A stretch of 64,000 nucleotides of DNA, taken from the NCBI GenBank assembly GCA_031276865.1, contig JAISMF010000040.1:29829-93828 (forward strand), in the 5' to 3' direction. This DNA is from Deltaproteobacteria bacterium (lineage in GTDB: Bacteria > Desulfobacterota > Desulfarculia > Adiutricales > Adiutricaceae). Below the pieces are notes generated by a model. The model searched no databases and was not told the DNA's origin. It saw nothing but the letters and a program-made list of their open reading frames with translations. This document shows, in pieces, positions 1 through 9,769 of the stretch; within the stretch, counting starts at the first letter, position 1; the number at the start of each line of letters is the position of its first letter. The position numbers and the translations under genes are program-made.

Positions 1-580
1 CGTTAGCTTTTAAAAGAAGACGCTCTTCTTTAACGAATATTCCGGATAAACATCCCCTCCAGGGCGGAAACGTCGAAGGGGCTAAGCGGACGCGATCTTT
101 CAAAACACGCCCCGCCCCTGTTCGAGACACCGCCTCATCCCGGATCTCTTTCGGAACAACCCGCCCGGCGCTCCGCCTTCAGGCCGGGAAGCGAAAAAAG
201 CTTCAGGGAGGCGTCCGAATCCCCGGGCCCCCCCCCCTGAACCGGAATGGTTTTTCCCTTCGCTTCCCGTAAAGCGCGGCCGCGGCGCGCCCGCCCCGGC
301 GGCGGGCGCGCCCGGTGGAAAGACGTCCGAAAGCGCCGTGAAATATGATTTTATATTTAAATACTATATTATAATTTTAATATCCCCCCCTTGCCAAAAA
401 GGTCCCAATCTCCTATAATCGTTTTTTTCCGCCGACATAGCTTTCCCTCGACCGTTTTTTTCCTGAACCGAAGCCCCGGGCTGCGGACTCAGGCTCTTTT
501 TTTTTATCCTCCGCCGGATTGGCGTTTTCGAAGCCCCTCAACCGGACTCCCCTAGGCGTCCCTCCCTTAAAGGACCCCCC
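1..580. other. Intergenic region upstream of ilvA
   Basis: No gene is supported here; the reverse-strand open frame that runs into ilvA looks like a GC-rich shadow. The segment switches from GC-rich DNA to a short AT-rich stretch around 340-385 that contains a TATAAT at 370-375. No good -35 hexamer lies at the expected distance, so a promoter for ilvA is possible but weak. A strong hairpin at 284-312 lies before it and may separate ilvA from whatever lies to the left. Confidence 0.5.
284..312. repeat. Perfect 12-bp inverted repeat (hairpin)
   Basis: GGCGCGCCCGCC at 284-295 is exactly reverse-complemented at 301-312, leaving a CCGGC loop. No T-tract follows on either strand, so it is not a standard intrinsic terminator. 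It may be a T-less terminator, an RNA-stabilising stem or a protein site. Confidence 0.6.
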
Positions 581-2197
581 TTGAAGCAAGCCCTCCCCCA
601 GGTCAAGGTCTCCGAACTCTTCCAGCAGGTGATGAAGGCCAGGACCCGCGTCTACCGGCTGCACCCCCCCACCCCCCTGGAAAGCCACCCCATGCCCGGC
701 GGCTGGAGGATGCTCCTCAAAAGGGAGGACCTCTCGGAGATACACTCCTACAAATGGAGGGGGGCCTACAACTTCATCAGCGCCCGCCTCAAAGAGGCCA
801 AAAAGAAGTCCCTGGTCGCGGCCTCCGCCGGAAACCACGCCCAGGGCGTGGCTTTGTCCGCGAGGCGTTTGGGAGTGAGGGCGCATCTGTTCATGCCCCA
901 GTCGGCCCCCCGCCTCAAGGTGGACGCGGTCTCCCGCCTGGGCGGGGACGCGGTGGAGATCCACCAGCGGGGGGACGGCTTCGACGACTCCGCCGCCCTG
1001 GCGCGGGAATTCTCCCGGGAGAGGGGGCTGATTTTCGTGCCGCCCTACGACGACCTCCTGGTGATGGCCGGCCAGGGAGTCCTGGGCGACGAGATAATGA
1101 CCTCGCACGAGAGGCCGGAGGTGGTCTACCTGCAGATAGGCGGCGGCGGCATGGCGGCCGGCGTGGCGGCGGTGTTGAAGACCTACGACAAAAACATCCG
1201 GGTCGTGGGCGTGGAGGCGGAGGGCCAGGCCTCCATGCGGGAGGCCTTCGCCCAGGGAAGACCCGCCCCCCTTTCCCAGGTGGACATCTTCTGCGACGGC
1301 ACGGCCGTGCGGGAGGCCGGCGCCCTCACCTACCCCGTTTTAAAAGAGCTCTTGGACGATCTGGTGACGGTCTCGTCCGCCGAGGTGGCCCAGGCCATGG
1401 AGGAGCTCTGGCGGGTGGCCCGGGTGCTCTCCGAGCCCTCCGGCGCCTTGGGGCTAGCGGCGGCCCGCCGGGACGCCGCCCTCCTCAAGGGCCGCAGCGC
1501 CGGCATAATCCTTTCCGGCGCCAACGTGGATTTCCGGCGCCTGGGAACGGTGGCCCGGAAGGCGGGCGACCCTTTGGGGCGCGAATCCTTCTACCAAGTG
1601 GAGATTCCCGAGCGCAAGGGCGCCATGCTCTCCTTCGTCGGCACCATCGTCACCCCGGTGGGCCTCAACATCAGCCACCTCATGGTGGGCCAGTACGACC
1701 AAAAGCTCGCCTATCCGGTCATAGGCTTCACCGGCCCGGCGGAAAGCTTCGTTCGCCTGGAGGAGCTTTTGAACTTCGCCGGCTACAAGTACCGAAACGT
1801 CACCGGCCGGGCGGATCTCCCCTTCCGGGTGGCTCCCTTCCAGCCCAGGCTCTTCAAGCTCCCCCACGCGGCCATCCTCCACTTCCCCGAAAGGCCGGGG
1901 GCCTTGGCCGAGTTTCTGGAGCGCGTCGCGGACCTCGCGAACATCTCCTACTTCAACTACGTGAACACCGGCGAGGAGCTGGGGCGGGCCCTCGCGGTCT
2001 TCTCCTTCGAGAACCGGAGCCTAAAGGAGAAGTTTTTAAGCGAGCTGCGGCTCCACGGACCCCGCTTCACCGACCTCCCCCAGGACACCCTGAGCGCCCT
2101 GGGCCTGGCCCAGGGCGCGGTCAGGGACGGCTTCGCGCGCCCGGGCGCCAAAAAGACGCCCCGAAGGTCCGCCCCGAAGGGGGCTTTCGACCTGTGA
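581..2197 (+). CDS. ilvA: Threonine ammonia-lyase, biosynthetic (threonine deaminase)
   Basis: PLP enzyme that converts threonine to 2-oxobutanoate and ammonia, the first committed step of isoleucine synthesis, in the cytoplasm. The fold-type II catalytic domain occupies about residues 15-325: the PLP lysine is K58 in HSYKWRGAYN, the substrate loop SAGNHAQG is at 82-89, the phosphate-binding GGGGMAAG at 187-194, and SGANVDFRR follows near 313. The C-terminal ~200 residues match the paired ACT-like regulatory domains of feedback-inhibited enzymes, ending in a basic tail. The 538-residue length fits the biosynthetic rather than the short catabolic type. The TTG start at 581 has AAAGGA six bases upstream; an in-frame ATG at 632 would lose 17 residues and also keep the domain. 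No other ilv gene is adjacent. Confidence 0.93.
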   Translation: MKQALPQVKVSELFQQVMKARTRVYRLHPPTPLESHPMPGGWRMLLKREDLSEIHSYKWRGAYNFISARLKEAKKKSLVAASAGNHAQGVALSARRLGVRAHLFMPQSAPRLKVDAVSRLGGDAVEIHQRGDGFDDSAALAREFSRERGLIFVPPYDDLLVMAGQGVLGDEIMTSHERPEVVYLQIGGGGMAAGVAAVLKTYDKNIRVVGVEAEGQASMREAFAQGRPAPLSQVDIFCDGTAVREAGALTYPVLKELLDDLVTVSSAEVAQAMEELWRVARVLSEPSGALGLAAARRDAALLKGRSAGIILSGANVDFRRLGTVARKAGDPLGRESFYQVEIPERKGAMLSFVGTIVTPVGLNISHLMVGQYDQKLAYPVIGFTGPAESFVRLEELLNFAGYKYRNVTGRADLPFRVAPFQPRLFKLPHAAILHFPERPGALAEFLERVADLANISYFNYVNTGEELGRALAVFSFENRSLKEKFLSELRLHGPRFTDLPQDTLSALGLAQGAVRDGFARPGAKKTPRRSAPKGAFDL

Positions 2198-2294
2198 CCA
2201 AGGCGGCCTTGGCGAACGAGAAAAACGAAAAAAAACTCCAGGGCGAAAGACGATCGCTCGCCGCCGCCCGGGCAAAAGCCCGCGGGGGCCGTTC

Positions 2295-2332
2295 TTAGGA
2301 AAGAAGGCCGATCATTTTAGGAAAGAAGGCCG
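2295..2332. repeat. 22-bp-period tandem duplication upstream of guaA
   Basis: The 16-mer TTAGGAAAGAAGGCCG occurs at 2295-2310 and again at 2317-2332, in the non-coding gap between ilvA and guaA. It lies about 90-130 bp before the guaA start and could be a simple slippage duplication or a paired regulatory site. Confidence 0.7.
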
Positions 2333-2422
2333 TTCACAGGAAAAAGGAAACCCGCGAGACGTTTGGGAAAACGGGGCGCCCCGGGGAGATCCGCGGGCGC
2401 CCGGAAAAAAACAGGACGATTT

Positions 2423-3961
2423 ATGGCCGGCCACGTTCTCATCATCGACTACGGTTCCCAGTTGACCCAGCTCATCGCCCGGAAATCCCGGGCCCTGGGC
2501 TACTACGCCGAGATCCTTCCGGCGGGGCTGCCCCTGGAGGGGCCGCTGGCAGAGAAGCCCGGGGCCCTCGTGCTTTCGGGCGGTCCCGCCTCGGTGGAAG
2601 AGGAGAACGCCCCGGGCCTCGATTCCCTGATCCTCTCCTCCGGGCTTCCGGTTTTGGGGATCTGCTACGGCATGCAGCTTGTGGCCCGGGCCCTGGGGGG
2701 GAGGCTTTCGCGGGAGGCCTCCGGCGAGTACGGACCCGCGGACTTCTTCCCCCTCAAACCGGAGCCCCTATTCTCCGGGCTGAACAAGGAGCGCTTGAGG
2801 GTGTGGATGTCCCACGGCGACCGGGTGGAGGAGGTTCCCCCCGACTTCGAGATCACCGGAAGGACCAAGGATCTCCCCGCGGCCGCCATGGCGCATAAAA
2901 CGAAGCCCGTCCACTGTCTGCAGTTCCACCCCGAGGTGCACCACACCGAGGGGGGGGAAGTCATGCTCCGGAACTTCTTCCAGGCCGCGGGCTTGAAACC
3001 GGGCTGGAAGATGTCCTCCTTCGCCCGGGACGCGGTGGCGGACATAAAAAAGACCGTGGCCGGAGGCAAGGTCATCTTGGGCCTCTCCGGAGGCGTCGAC
3101 TCCACCGTGGCGGCGGTTTTGCTCCACCGGGCGGTGGGCTCCCAGCTCCACGCGGTTTTCGTGGACAACGGTCTTTTACGCTCCGGAGAGGCCGAGGAGG
3201 TGTCCTCGGCCTTGCGGAAAAGCTATCCCGACTTGAACATCGCGGTCAGGGACGCCTCGGAGGAGTTCCTAAGGCGCCTTAAAGGCGTCTCCGATCCCGA
3301 GGAGAAGCGGAAGGTCATCGGAAAATGCTTCATCGACGTCTTCAAAGAGGAGGCCGGAAAGCTCGGAAAAGTCGACTTCCTGGCCCAGGGCACCCTTTAT
3401 CCGGACGTCATCGAGTCCGTCTCCCCCCAGGGGCCCTCGGCTTTGATTAAAAGCCACCACAACGTGGGGGGGCTCCCCGAAAACCTCCCCTTCACCTTGA
3501 TCGAGCCCTTGAAGTTCCTCTTCAAAGACGAGGTCCGGGCCCTGGGCTCCGAGCTGGGGGTGCCGGAGAGGCTCCTCTGGCGCCACCCCTTCCCCGGGCC
3601 CGGGCTCGCGATCAGGATAATCGGCCCGGTGGAGGAGGGGGATCTGGCCCTTTTACGCAAGGCCGATTTCATCGTCAGAGAAGAGCTGGAATCCGCCGGC
3701 CTGGCCCGGGAGGTCTGGCAGGCCTTCGCCGTGCTCCTTCCGGTGCGCTCGGTGGGGGTCATGGGGGACGGCCGCAGCTACGGCAAGGCCGTGGTCGTGC
3801 GGGCGGTCACCAGCGTGGACGCCATGACCGCCGACTGGGCCCGGCTCCCCTCCGACCTTCTCGGCCGCTTCTCGTCCCGGATAATAAACGAGGTCCCCGG
3901 GATAAACCGGGTGCTTTACGACATCTCTTCCAAACCCCCCAGCACCATAGAATGGGAATAG
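2423..3961 (+). CDS. guaA: GMP synthase (glutamine-hydrolysing)
   Basis: Amidates XMP to GMP using glutamine and ATP, the last step of guanine nucleotide synthesis. An N-terminal class I glutamine amidotransferase carries the triad C81 (GICYGMQL), H169 and E171 (FHPEVHH). The ATP-pyrophosphatase domain has the P-loop SGGVDS at 222-227, and the C-terminal dimerisation domain ends in the family-typical KPPSTIEWE. The chosen ATG at 2423 has AGGA six bases upstream and gives [13 protein letters not shown], the usual N-terminus; the frame stays open 20 codons further up but that part is arginine/lysine-rich spacer. 512 residues is standard. pyrG begins 7 bp downstream, so the two glutamine-dependent nucleotide enzymes are probably co-transcribed. 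Confidence 0.96.
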   Translation: MAGHVLIIDYGSQLTQLIARKSRALGYYAEILPAGLPLEGPLAEKPGALVLSGGPASVEEENAPGLDSLILSSGLPVLGICYGMQLVARALGGRLSREASGEYGPADFFPLKPEPLFSGLNKERLRVWMSHGDRVEEVPPDFEITGRTKDLPAAAMAHKTKPVHCLQFHPEVHHTEGGEVMLRNFFQAAGLKPGWKMSSFARDAVADIKKTVAGGKVILGLSGGVDSTVAAVLLHRAVGSQLHAVFVDNGLLRSGEAEEVSSALRKSYPDLNIAVRDASEEFLRRLKGVSDPEEKRKVIGKCFIDVFKEEAGKLGKVDFLAQGTLYPDVIESVSPQGPSALIKSHHNVGGLPENLPFTLIEPLKFLFKDEVRALGSELGVPERLLWRHPFPGPGLAIRIIGPVEEGDLALLRKADFIVREELESAGLAREVWQAFAVLLPVRSVGVMGDGRSYGKAVVVRAVTSVDAMTADWARLPSDLLGRFSSRIINEVPGINRVLYDISSKPPSTIEWE

Positions 3962-3968
3962 GTCAACC

Positions 3969-6080
3969 ATGAAGACGAACACCAGCGACCCGTTTGATCC
4001 GGCAACCCCCCAAGGAGCGCCCGAGGAGATGACGATTGAGGAGATAAACCGCCTGGCCATGGAAAACTCCAAGACCAAGTTCATCTTCGTGACCGGCGGC
4101 GTCATCTCGTCTTTGGGAAAGGGGGTGGCCGGAGCCTCCCTGGGGGCGCTCCTGAAAAGCGAGGGCTACAGCGTCTCCATGCAGAAGCTCGACCCCTACC
4201 TCAACACCGACGCCGGCACCATGAACCCCCTGCAGCACGGGGAGGTCTTCGTGACCGACGACGGGGCGGAAACCGACATGGATCTCGGGCATTACGAGCG
4301 CTTCCTGGACGCGCACCTGCCGGAGAACTCGTGCTTCACCTCGGGCTACATCTACGCCTCCGTCATTCAAAAGGAGCGCTCCGGCCGCCACTACCGGGGC
4401 CAGACCATCCAGATAGTCCCGCACATCACAAACGAGATAAAGCACTACATCCTCCGGCAGACCTACGGCGACGCCCCGGACATCGTGATCGTCGAAATAG
4501 GCGGCACCGTGGGGGACATCGAGGGACTCCCCTTCTGCGAGGCGGTCCACGAGCTGCGCCAGGAGCTCCCCGCGGAGCGCTCGCTTTCGGTGCACCTCAC
4601 CTACGTCCCCTATTTGGAGTCCTCGGGGGAGACCAAGACCAAGCCCACCCAGCACAGCGTAAAGGAGCTTAGAGCCGTGGGATTGCGCCCGGACGTCATC
4701 ATCTGCCGCTGCAAGGTGGAAATCAGCCGCGACTCCAAACGGAAGATCGCCCGCTCCTGCGGCATAGACGAGGACGCCGTCTTCACCTCCCCGGACGTCA
4801 AATCCATCTACGAGCTGCCGGAAATATTTAAAAAGCAGAAGCTCGTGGACACCGTCTCCAAGCTCCTGGAACTGGACCGGACCAGGACGCCCGACATCGA
4901 GCCCCTGAACGGCTTCACCGGGGCCCTAAACGCCCTGGAACGGAACGAGGAGGGCTCGCAGCCGGACAAGAACACCTTGAAAATCCTCATCGTGGGGAAA
5001 TACGTGAACCAAAACCGCCGGAAAAACGGTTTGGCGGGGGATCAAGACGAGGCGGAGGAGGAAAAACGCGGCTGCGCGATCTATCTGGAAAGCTACAAAA
5101 GCGTCCACGAGGCCCTCTCGCACGCCGGGGTCAAACTGGGAAAGAAGGTGGAGGTGAGCTACGTCGAGTCCGACGAGATCAGGGCCGACAACATCGAAAG
5201 AAAGCTCGCGGGCTACGACGGGATCCTGATTCCGGGAGGCTTCGACTCCCGGGGCACGGACGAGCTCATCATGGTGATTGGCCACATCCGCCGCAAAAAG
5301 ATCCCCTTCTTCGGGATCTGCTTCGGCCTGCAGCTCGCGGTCATAGAGTACGCCCGAAACGTCCTTAAAATAGAGGGCGCCACCTCCGAGGAGTTCCGCC
5401 GGGAGAGCCGTGACCAGGGAACCAACGTGATATATCTCATGGAAAGGTGGTTCGAGTACCACACGGGAGACGTCGAGGTCAGGGATCTAAGCACCCCCCA
5501 CGGCGGCACCATGCGCCTGGGCCTCGAGCCCTGCCTCCTCGTGCCCGACACCAAGGCCCACAAAATCTACCGGGCCACCTACGACGAGGGGAACGCCCGA
5601 AAGGAGGCGGTCTACCACTATCCGGAGGTGCCCCTAAGGAAAAGCCACCTGGCCTACAAACCCTTCAAGGACCTCTCCCTGGTGAATCCGGAAAACCTCG
5701 CCGATTTGGAAAAAAAGATTGAATCCGAAGGCCTCATGACGATCTACGAGCGCCACCGCCACCGCTTCGAGATAAACCCCGCCTTCCACCAAAGGCTCAC
5801 GGAAATAGTCCCGGGGGAAAGCGACTCCCTGGTCATAAGCGGCGTGGCCCCCGAGTTTAAAAAACCCGGAACCGAGGCGCCCCCCCGCATCGTGGAGATC
5901 ATGGAGCTTAAAAACCACCCCTGGTTCGTGGGCTGCCAGTTCCATCCGGAATTCCTCTCCCGACCCCTGCGGCCCCACCCCCTCTTTCTGGGTTTCATCG
6001 AATCCGCGATAGCGTACAGCGAGAAATCCAGGCCCAAGGCCCTTCTGCGCTTCGGCTTCGGGTACGTGGACGTCAAGTAG
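3969..6080 (+). CDS. pyrG: CTP synthase, unusually long
   Basis: Makes CTP from UTP, ATP and glutamine. The synthetase domain has the P-loop GGVISSLGKG at residues 43-52, LDPYLNTDAGTM, and GGTVGDIEG near 178-186. The glutaminase domain has C451 (GICFGLQL), H659 and E661 (CQFHPEF). At 703 residues it is about 150 longer than the usual ~540. Extra material comprises an N-terminal extension of ~35, an acidic insert around 351-368, about 60 residues between the conserved GGTMRLG and YERHRHRFE segments (roughly 532-592), and a C-terminal extension of ~20. The catalytic residues are intact, so it is probably active. The start is uncertain: ATG 3969 has a weak site, while ATG 4029 is preceded by AAGGAG at 4012-4017. 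Confidence 0.94.
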   Translation: MKTNTSDPFDPATPQGAPEEMTIEEINRLAMENSKTKFIFVTGGVISSLGKGVAGASLGALLKSEGYSVSMQKLDPYLNTDAGTMNPLQHGEVFVTDDGAETDMDLGHYERFLDAHLPENSCFTSGYIYASVIQKERSGRHYRGQTIQIVPHITNEIKHYILRQTYGDAPDIVIVEIGGTVGDIEGLPFCEAVHELRQELPAERSLSVHLTYVPYLESSGETKTKPTQHSVKELRAVGLRPDVIICRCKVEISRDSKRKIARSCGIDEDAVFTSPDVKSIYELPEIFKKQKLVDTVSKLLELDRTRTPDIEPLNGFTGALNALERNEEGSQPDKNTLKILIVGKYVNQNRRKNGLAGDQDEAEEEKRGCAIYLESYKSVHEALSHAGVKLGKKVEVSYVESDEIRADNIERKLAGYDGILIPGGFDSRGTDELIMVIGHIRRKKIPFFGICFGLQLAVIEYARNVLKIEGATSEEFRRESRDQGTNVIYLMERWFEYHTGDVEVRDLSTPHGGTMRLGLEPCLLVPDTKAHKIYRATYDEGNARKEAVYHYPEVPLRKSHLAYKPFKDLSLVNPENLADLEKKIESEGLMTIYERHRHRFEINPAFHQRLTEIVPGESDSLVISGVAPEFKKPGTEAPPRIVEIMELKNHPWFVGCQFHPEFLSRPLRPHPLFLGFIESAIAYSEKSRPKALLRFGFGYVDVK

Positions 6081-6486
6081 GGAAGTAGTAGGCGTCGAAC
6101 CCCGGCGGAGGAAAGATTCGCGGGATCGACGGCGCTCTCCGGACGCGTCGAGGCGGACCAACGTAGGCCGCGGACAAAACGCTCCTCCCACGGATTTCAA
6201 CCCGGGCTCTCCCTTTAGAAACCGGGTCGGAGAAAAGAGCCTAAAAGTTATCCGCGCGATAAATCCTTCCGCGGTCTTTAAAAGGCGAGGCGCCAGGCCG
6301 GAAAGGCGCGGGGAGGCTCCCGAAGGGAACAGGGAAAGCCCCTGGTAAAAAGGCCTAAGGGGCCCCCGGCCGCGGGCTGCGAAAACCACCGCGCGCGGAG
6401 CCTTTTTAGTTCAAAAAAGATAAGGAGCGTTCAAGGGTGCAAGAATTTTTTGTGGGTGTAGCTGTGTAGCGGTGTAGCTAGAAAAA
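6081..6486. other. Intergenic, transition into an AT-rich island
   Basis: No gene supported. Composition falls from GC-rich to AT-rich near 6400. A run around 6452-6480 contains three spaced copies of TGTAGC. This marks the left boundary of the accessory region that extends to about 11.1 kb. Confidence 0.5.
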
Positions 6487-6514
6487 TTGACTATTTTTTA
6501 TAATCTGTTATAAT
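6487..6514 (+). promoter_or_regulatory. Sigma-70-type promoter
   Basis: TTGACT at 6487-6492 and TATAAT at 6509-6514 are separated by 16 bp, with a second TATAAT at 6499-6504 inside the spacer. It points at the frameshifted gene beginning at 6564. Confidence 0.65.
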
Positions 6515-6563
6515 AGTCCTCAATGGCTGGTTAAATCAGCTCAGAATGAGGTTTATTCTAATT

Positions 6564-7057
6564 ATGGCAAATGAGCACGCCGATCAGACTAAGTTAAATT
6601 CTACTTATGAAGAGAAAGTAACCGAAGCGCTTTCGGAGCTTCATGCAATCCTTATGGAGAGTGCTGATAATCCGATGCTGTGCCAGATTCTTCGTCAACA
6701 TATCGCTGTTTATGTGTTTATGGAAAGTTTAACACTTTATTTAGAAAAGGAACTTCAGAGCCAACCCATTTTTTATCGCTGTCCGACTTTGAAGAGATGG
6801 TCTTGAATATCGCAAAAGAGCACTCCAATCTGGTAAAAGATCAGGCCTGGGTGAACCTGAAAGGTTTTAACGAAAAGGAGCTGATAGACGAAAAAAAAAG
6901 AATACCTCCAAAAAGGAGTGAAACTGCGGATTTTCCAGAAGTGCCCCAAATCTATCATGACTATGTTTGGACGGTTTGCCTTCAACAGAACTGCCTTATT
7001 GCCTTCAAAAAAAAAGGCTCTATCGTATTCTTTGTTTTAGTTTATCAATTTGAATAA
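6564..7057 (+). pseudogene. Hypothetical protein gene, broken by a frameshift
   Basis: Two overlapping open frames join into one protein if a single base is restored in the T6 run at 6769-6774. The first frame (from ATG 6564, with GAGGT about 10 bases upstream; ATG 6546 is an alternative) ends shortly after residues QSQPIF. The second frame continues as LSLSDFEEMVLNIAKEHSN to the stop at 7057. The join with seven Ts is seamless, giving about 165 residues, rich in Glu/Lys and helical in appearance. The product is not recognised. A real mutation, a sequencing error in the homopolymer, or slippage are all possible. A good promoter precedes it, which argues that it was functional until recently. 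Confidence 0.6.
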
Positions 7058-8026
7058 ATTAGCCAATAGAAATGTTGTGACATCAAAAAGCAAATAATTA
7101 ATAACTATTTATTATCCTTTGTAATTAAAAAATAATCTATGGTTTTCCATGTTCTTGGATACCAAGTTTTTCTTTATAATTTGGTTTCACTACAACTACA
7201 AGTAAATGTTGATTTTGAATTATAGTTGATATTTAAATCCAATATAAAGAATTGTTTATCTAATATTGCTTTTTCGATATAAAAAGGAACATTAATTTCT
7301 AATGCACTTTCTAATAATAAATATTGTTCATCAGGAGATAGTAATGAGCGATTTATATGAATTAAATTATCATTATAGTTTTCATTATCATTATCATTAT
7401 TATTATCAATCATTATAATATATCATTTCATGGGTAGCCATTAATTATGGGATAATTATAACACAAAAACAAACAGTACGCAATAGCCAAAAAATTCTGG
7501 CTGTCAACGGTATCATGCGGTAATCTTTGGACGGTGTTGGAAGGTCAAAATCTCTATACTCCTTTATTTACTAGCGATTTTGGGATGTTTTGACTTCAAA
7601 CGGCAATATATTCGGACTACGTGAACGGATACCAGAGCGAGTACCTTCAAGTTTCATCAAATTTTGTGTATCTTGATCACTAACTAGTGAAAGCAAATAT
7701 CTATTAATCGTAATTTTATGTCTTTCTGTCTGTATAGAAATTGTTGAGCGCCTATTCGTTGTTAAATTGATCTGTTTTTATTTATACATATCTCTAAATT
7801 GTTTAATAAGCGACTTTTCATTTAGATTAGATAATATTTTACTCAATAAAAATCACTAGCGACCTAAATAAAATTACAGCTTTCTCATATGGCAAGATAT
7901 GAATAGTTAGTTTCATAAATTTCGATAAGTAGTATGGAACAGATTATATTTTTGCCTAACTCTCAGATATGGTCTTTCTGGACAGTTTGGGCGCAGGAAC
8001 TCTGAAGGCTTGAATATAAGCGGTTT
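7058..8026. other. AT-rich region with little coding evidence
   Basis: Apart from the doubtful small ORF at 7174-7413 (-), the only notable stretch is a reverse-strand open segment of about 65 codons ending at a TAG at 7571-7573. Its C-terminal part reads GIRSRSPNILPFEVK. It has no convincing start codon and looks like the 3' end of a decayed gene of unknown family. Confidence 0.4.
7174..7413 (-). CDS. Hypothetical small protein, doubtful
   Basis: A 79-residue frame beginning with an Asn/Asp-rich run (NNNDNDNENYNDN) followed by a more ordinary sequence around LLSPDEQYLLLESALEINVPFY. No Shine-Dalgarno is visible before the ATG, and the start overlaps an AT-rich stretch. It may be a real small gene or the tail of a degraded one; no family is recognised. 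Confidence 0.25.
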   Translation of the reverse strand: MIDNNNDNDNENYNDNLIHINRSLLSPDEQYLLLESALEINVPFYIEKAILDKQFFILDLNINYNSKSTFTCSCSETKL

Positions 8027-8254
8027 TCAGCAAATTCTTTGAAGAGTTGAGCCAGTATTTAGGACGCTAGTGAATAAAAATGTATCATTATCTTGTATTT
8101 TTTCATATAACAATTGATATAATTCCTCAAATTCATTAATAGTGATAAAATTAGATATATTTTTAATTCTTTCAGAAATATTATTAATAAAAAATAGATA
8201 TTCGTCTCTATTTTTTTGTAATTCATCTTCTATTAACTCTTCATATAGTTGCAT
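8027..8254 (-). CDS. Hypothetical small helical protein
   Basis: 75 residues, acidic and predicted helical by eye (EELIEDELQKNRDEYLFFIN, then FEELYQLLYEKIQDND). The ATG is preceded on the reverse strand by GAGGG at good spacing, which supports translation. No family is recognised. The last dozen residues look unrelated to the rest, so the gene may be truncated at its 3' end. Confidence 0.4.
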   Translation of the reverse strand: MQLYEELIEDELQKNRDEYLFFINNISERIKNISNFITINEFEELYQLLYEKIQDNDTFLFTSVLNTGSTLQRIC

Positions 8255-8373
8255 TGCTCGCCCTCATAAATCCAAGGTTACTCTTTTAAACCTAACTTTG
8301 GGACGAGATTACTTTAGCACATTTCCTCGATAATTCCTACAAAAAATCCTTGCATCCTTCAGCCCACCGCGGA

Positions 8374-8400
8374 TTGACAGCGAGTCCTTTTTGATATAAA
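8374..8400 (+). promoter_or_regulatory. Likely promoter of the 8454 gene
   Basis: TTGACA at 8374-8379 is followed by TATAAA at 8395-8400 with a short 15-bp spacer (16 if ATAAAT is used). The start of the downstream gene is 54 bp past the -10 element. Confidence 0.5.
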
Positions 8401-8453
8401 TTTAATGAAGCCGCCCTGACGGATAAAATGGCTAGGCGTTGAAGAGGTGTTAA

Positions 8454-9131
8454 ATGACTGAAAAAATTGATCAGGAAAATTCCAATCTAATTGAATACAG
8501 GGACATCGTAATTTCAGAATTTGAAAACAACGATCCCGTCAACCTTAAAAAAAAGAAAGATATAAATTCTCCATTTTTCAGTACATATATTCTTGCGGGG
8601 TTTCCATACATCCACAGGCCGGTTCCGGAAACATCACCGACTAGATATCTTGGTGGACATTTGGCGCTAAACGTGGTTTCTCCATCCATTGAAACCATAG
8701 GAGAAGCGTATGCGCTTGACTATTTTTATTGTTTCGCCGATGATCCCGTGCCTTTAATGACATGGGGAGAAGGAGATGATAAATCTAGGAACACTCTTCA
8801 CATTTTTAGAGACTATGGAATTTACAACTGCGCCGATATTTTAACAGATTTAGGATTCGAACACGATTTCGAAACGGTGTACTGCGCCAATCATTTTAGA
8901 GCTATTACAGATTTGGTGTATCAGGAAATTTTTATACGAAACATGGATAGCCATGATTATTCATTTACCACCCAATGGCTTATAGCGGAATGCATTATGG
9001 ATGTAGGTAAATCCGAAGAACTCCTCAAAATTATACAAAAAATTGATAATTTTCTGCCGGATGGTAAAAAACATCTTCTACGTAAATGGATCGAGAGGGA
9101 ACGTTTTTTAATAATGAACGGAACTTATTAA
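8454..9131 (+). CDS. Hypothetical protein, 225 aa
   Basis: A complete frame with GAGGTG four bases before the ATG and a plausible promoter upstream. It is soluble, with no signal peptide or membrane segment. Distinctive stretches are a central aromatic and acidic region (YALDYFYCFADDPVPLMTWG), a cluster with three cysteines (YNCADIL, EHDFETVYCANHF, AECIMD) and a basic C-terminus (LLRKWIERERFLI). No family or active-site pattern is recognised. Composition is near 40% GC, unlike the GC-rich core, which together with the adjacent toxin-like gene suggests acquired DNA. Confidence 0.6.
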   Translation: MTEKIDQENSNLIEYRDIVISEFENNDPVNLKKKKDINSPFFSTYILAGFPYIHRPVPETSPTRYLGGHLALNVVSPSIETIGEAYALDYFYCFADDPVPLMTWGEGDDKSRNTLHIFRDYGIYNCADILTDLGFEHDFETVYCANHFRAITDLVYQEIFIRNMDSHDYSFTTQWLIAECIMDVGKSEELLKIIQKIDNFLPDGKKHLLRKWIERERFLIMNGTY

Positions 9132-9769
9132 TTTAGCTTATCCAAGAAATTTCCGCTTTATTTATTATTCAAATGTATATTATTCTATATAAATAATTAC
9201 TGATACTTCGTAAATAGATTAAAATTTTTTATTATTAAAGAATATTATAGTTATTTAACAATTGAATTTTTATTTTTCAGTGACATAAAAAATATATTTT
9301 TTTACTGGCTTTATTTAGGTGCAATAATTATTTAAGTTGCTGCAATGTCAAGTACGTAAGAAAAATTGCTTGACACTAGTGTCCTAAATAAATTTCTGGT
9401 GTCCATCCTATAACAAAATATAGTTAAAAAGTTTTCTCATTATTACTCCGGCGGATAAATATTAGAAACAGCCAAGGATGAGGCCAGGGACATTGACCGA
9501 CATTATTCTAACTTTTTTCCGCCGGGGTAATATCACTAAATAGTGGGTGGTTAGATAAATTACCGTAGAATTTTTAAAAATGGTGTTTCAAAGCATTTTT
9601 GGGACTGGTTGTCTGAAAGCTCGGATATATGCGTGTTTCAGCTTAAGCTCTGACAAGCTATCCACAGTGATTGCTTGTTAATATAAAATTACAGATATTG
9701 ATATTTCAAGACATAACCCAACATTAATATATCTTAATCTCAACAATCATATTTTTTGGGCAATAAATT
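9132..9769. other. AT-rich intergenic region
   Basis: No gene. It holds a perfect 12-bp palindrome, GACACTAGTGTC, at 9372-9383 and the 90-bp inverted-end element at 9442-9531. Confidence 0.5.
9442..9531. mobile_element. 90-bp palindrome-ended repeat (MITE-like), copy 1
   Basis: The element starts ATTACTCCGGCGGATAAA and ends with the near reverse complement TTTTCCGCCGGGGTAAT, so its ends are inverted repeats of about 18 bp. A second full-length copy at 40795-40884 differs at only a few positions. Diverged left-end copies lie at 11014, 40556 and 41231. The size, terminal repeats and dispersal fit a non-autonomous miniature element or a REP-like sequence; no transposase is in the window. Confidence 0.75.

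Noticed and set aside
754..2298. 514-codon forward frame overlapping ilvA
   Set aside because: Arg/Gly/Pro-rich shadow frame of GC-rich ilvA with no domain.
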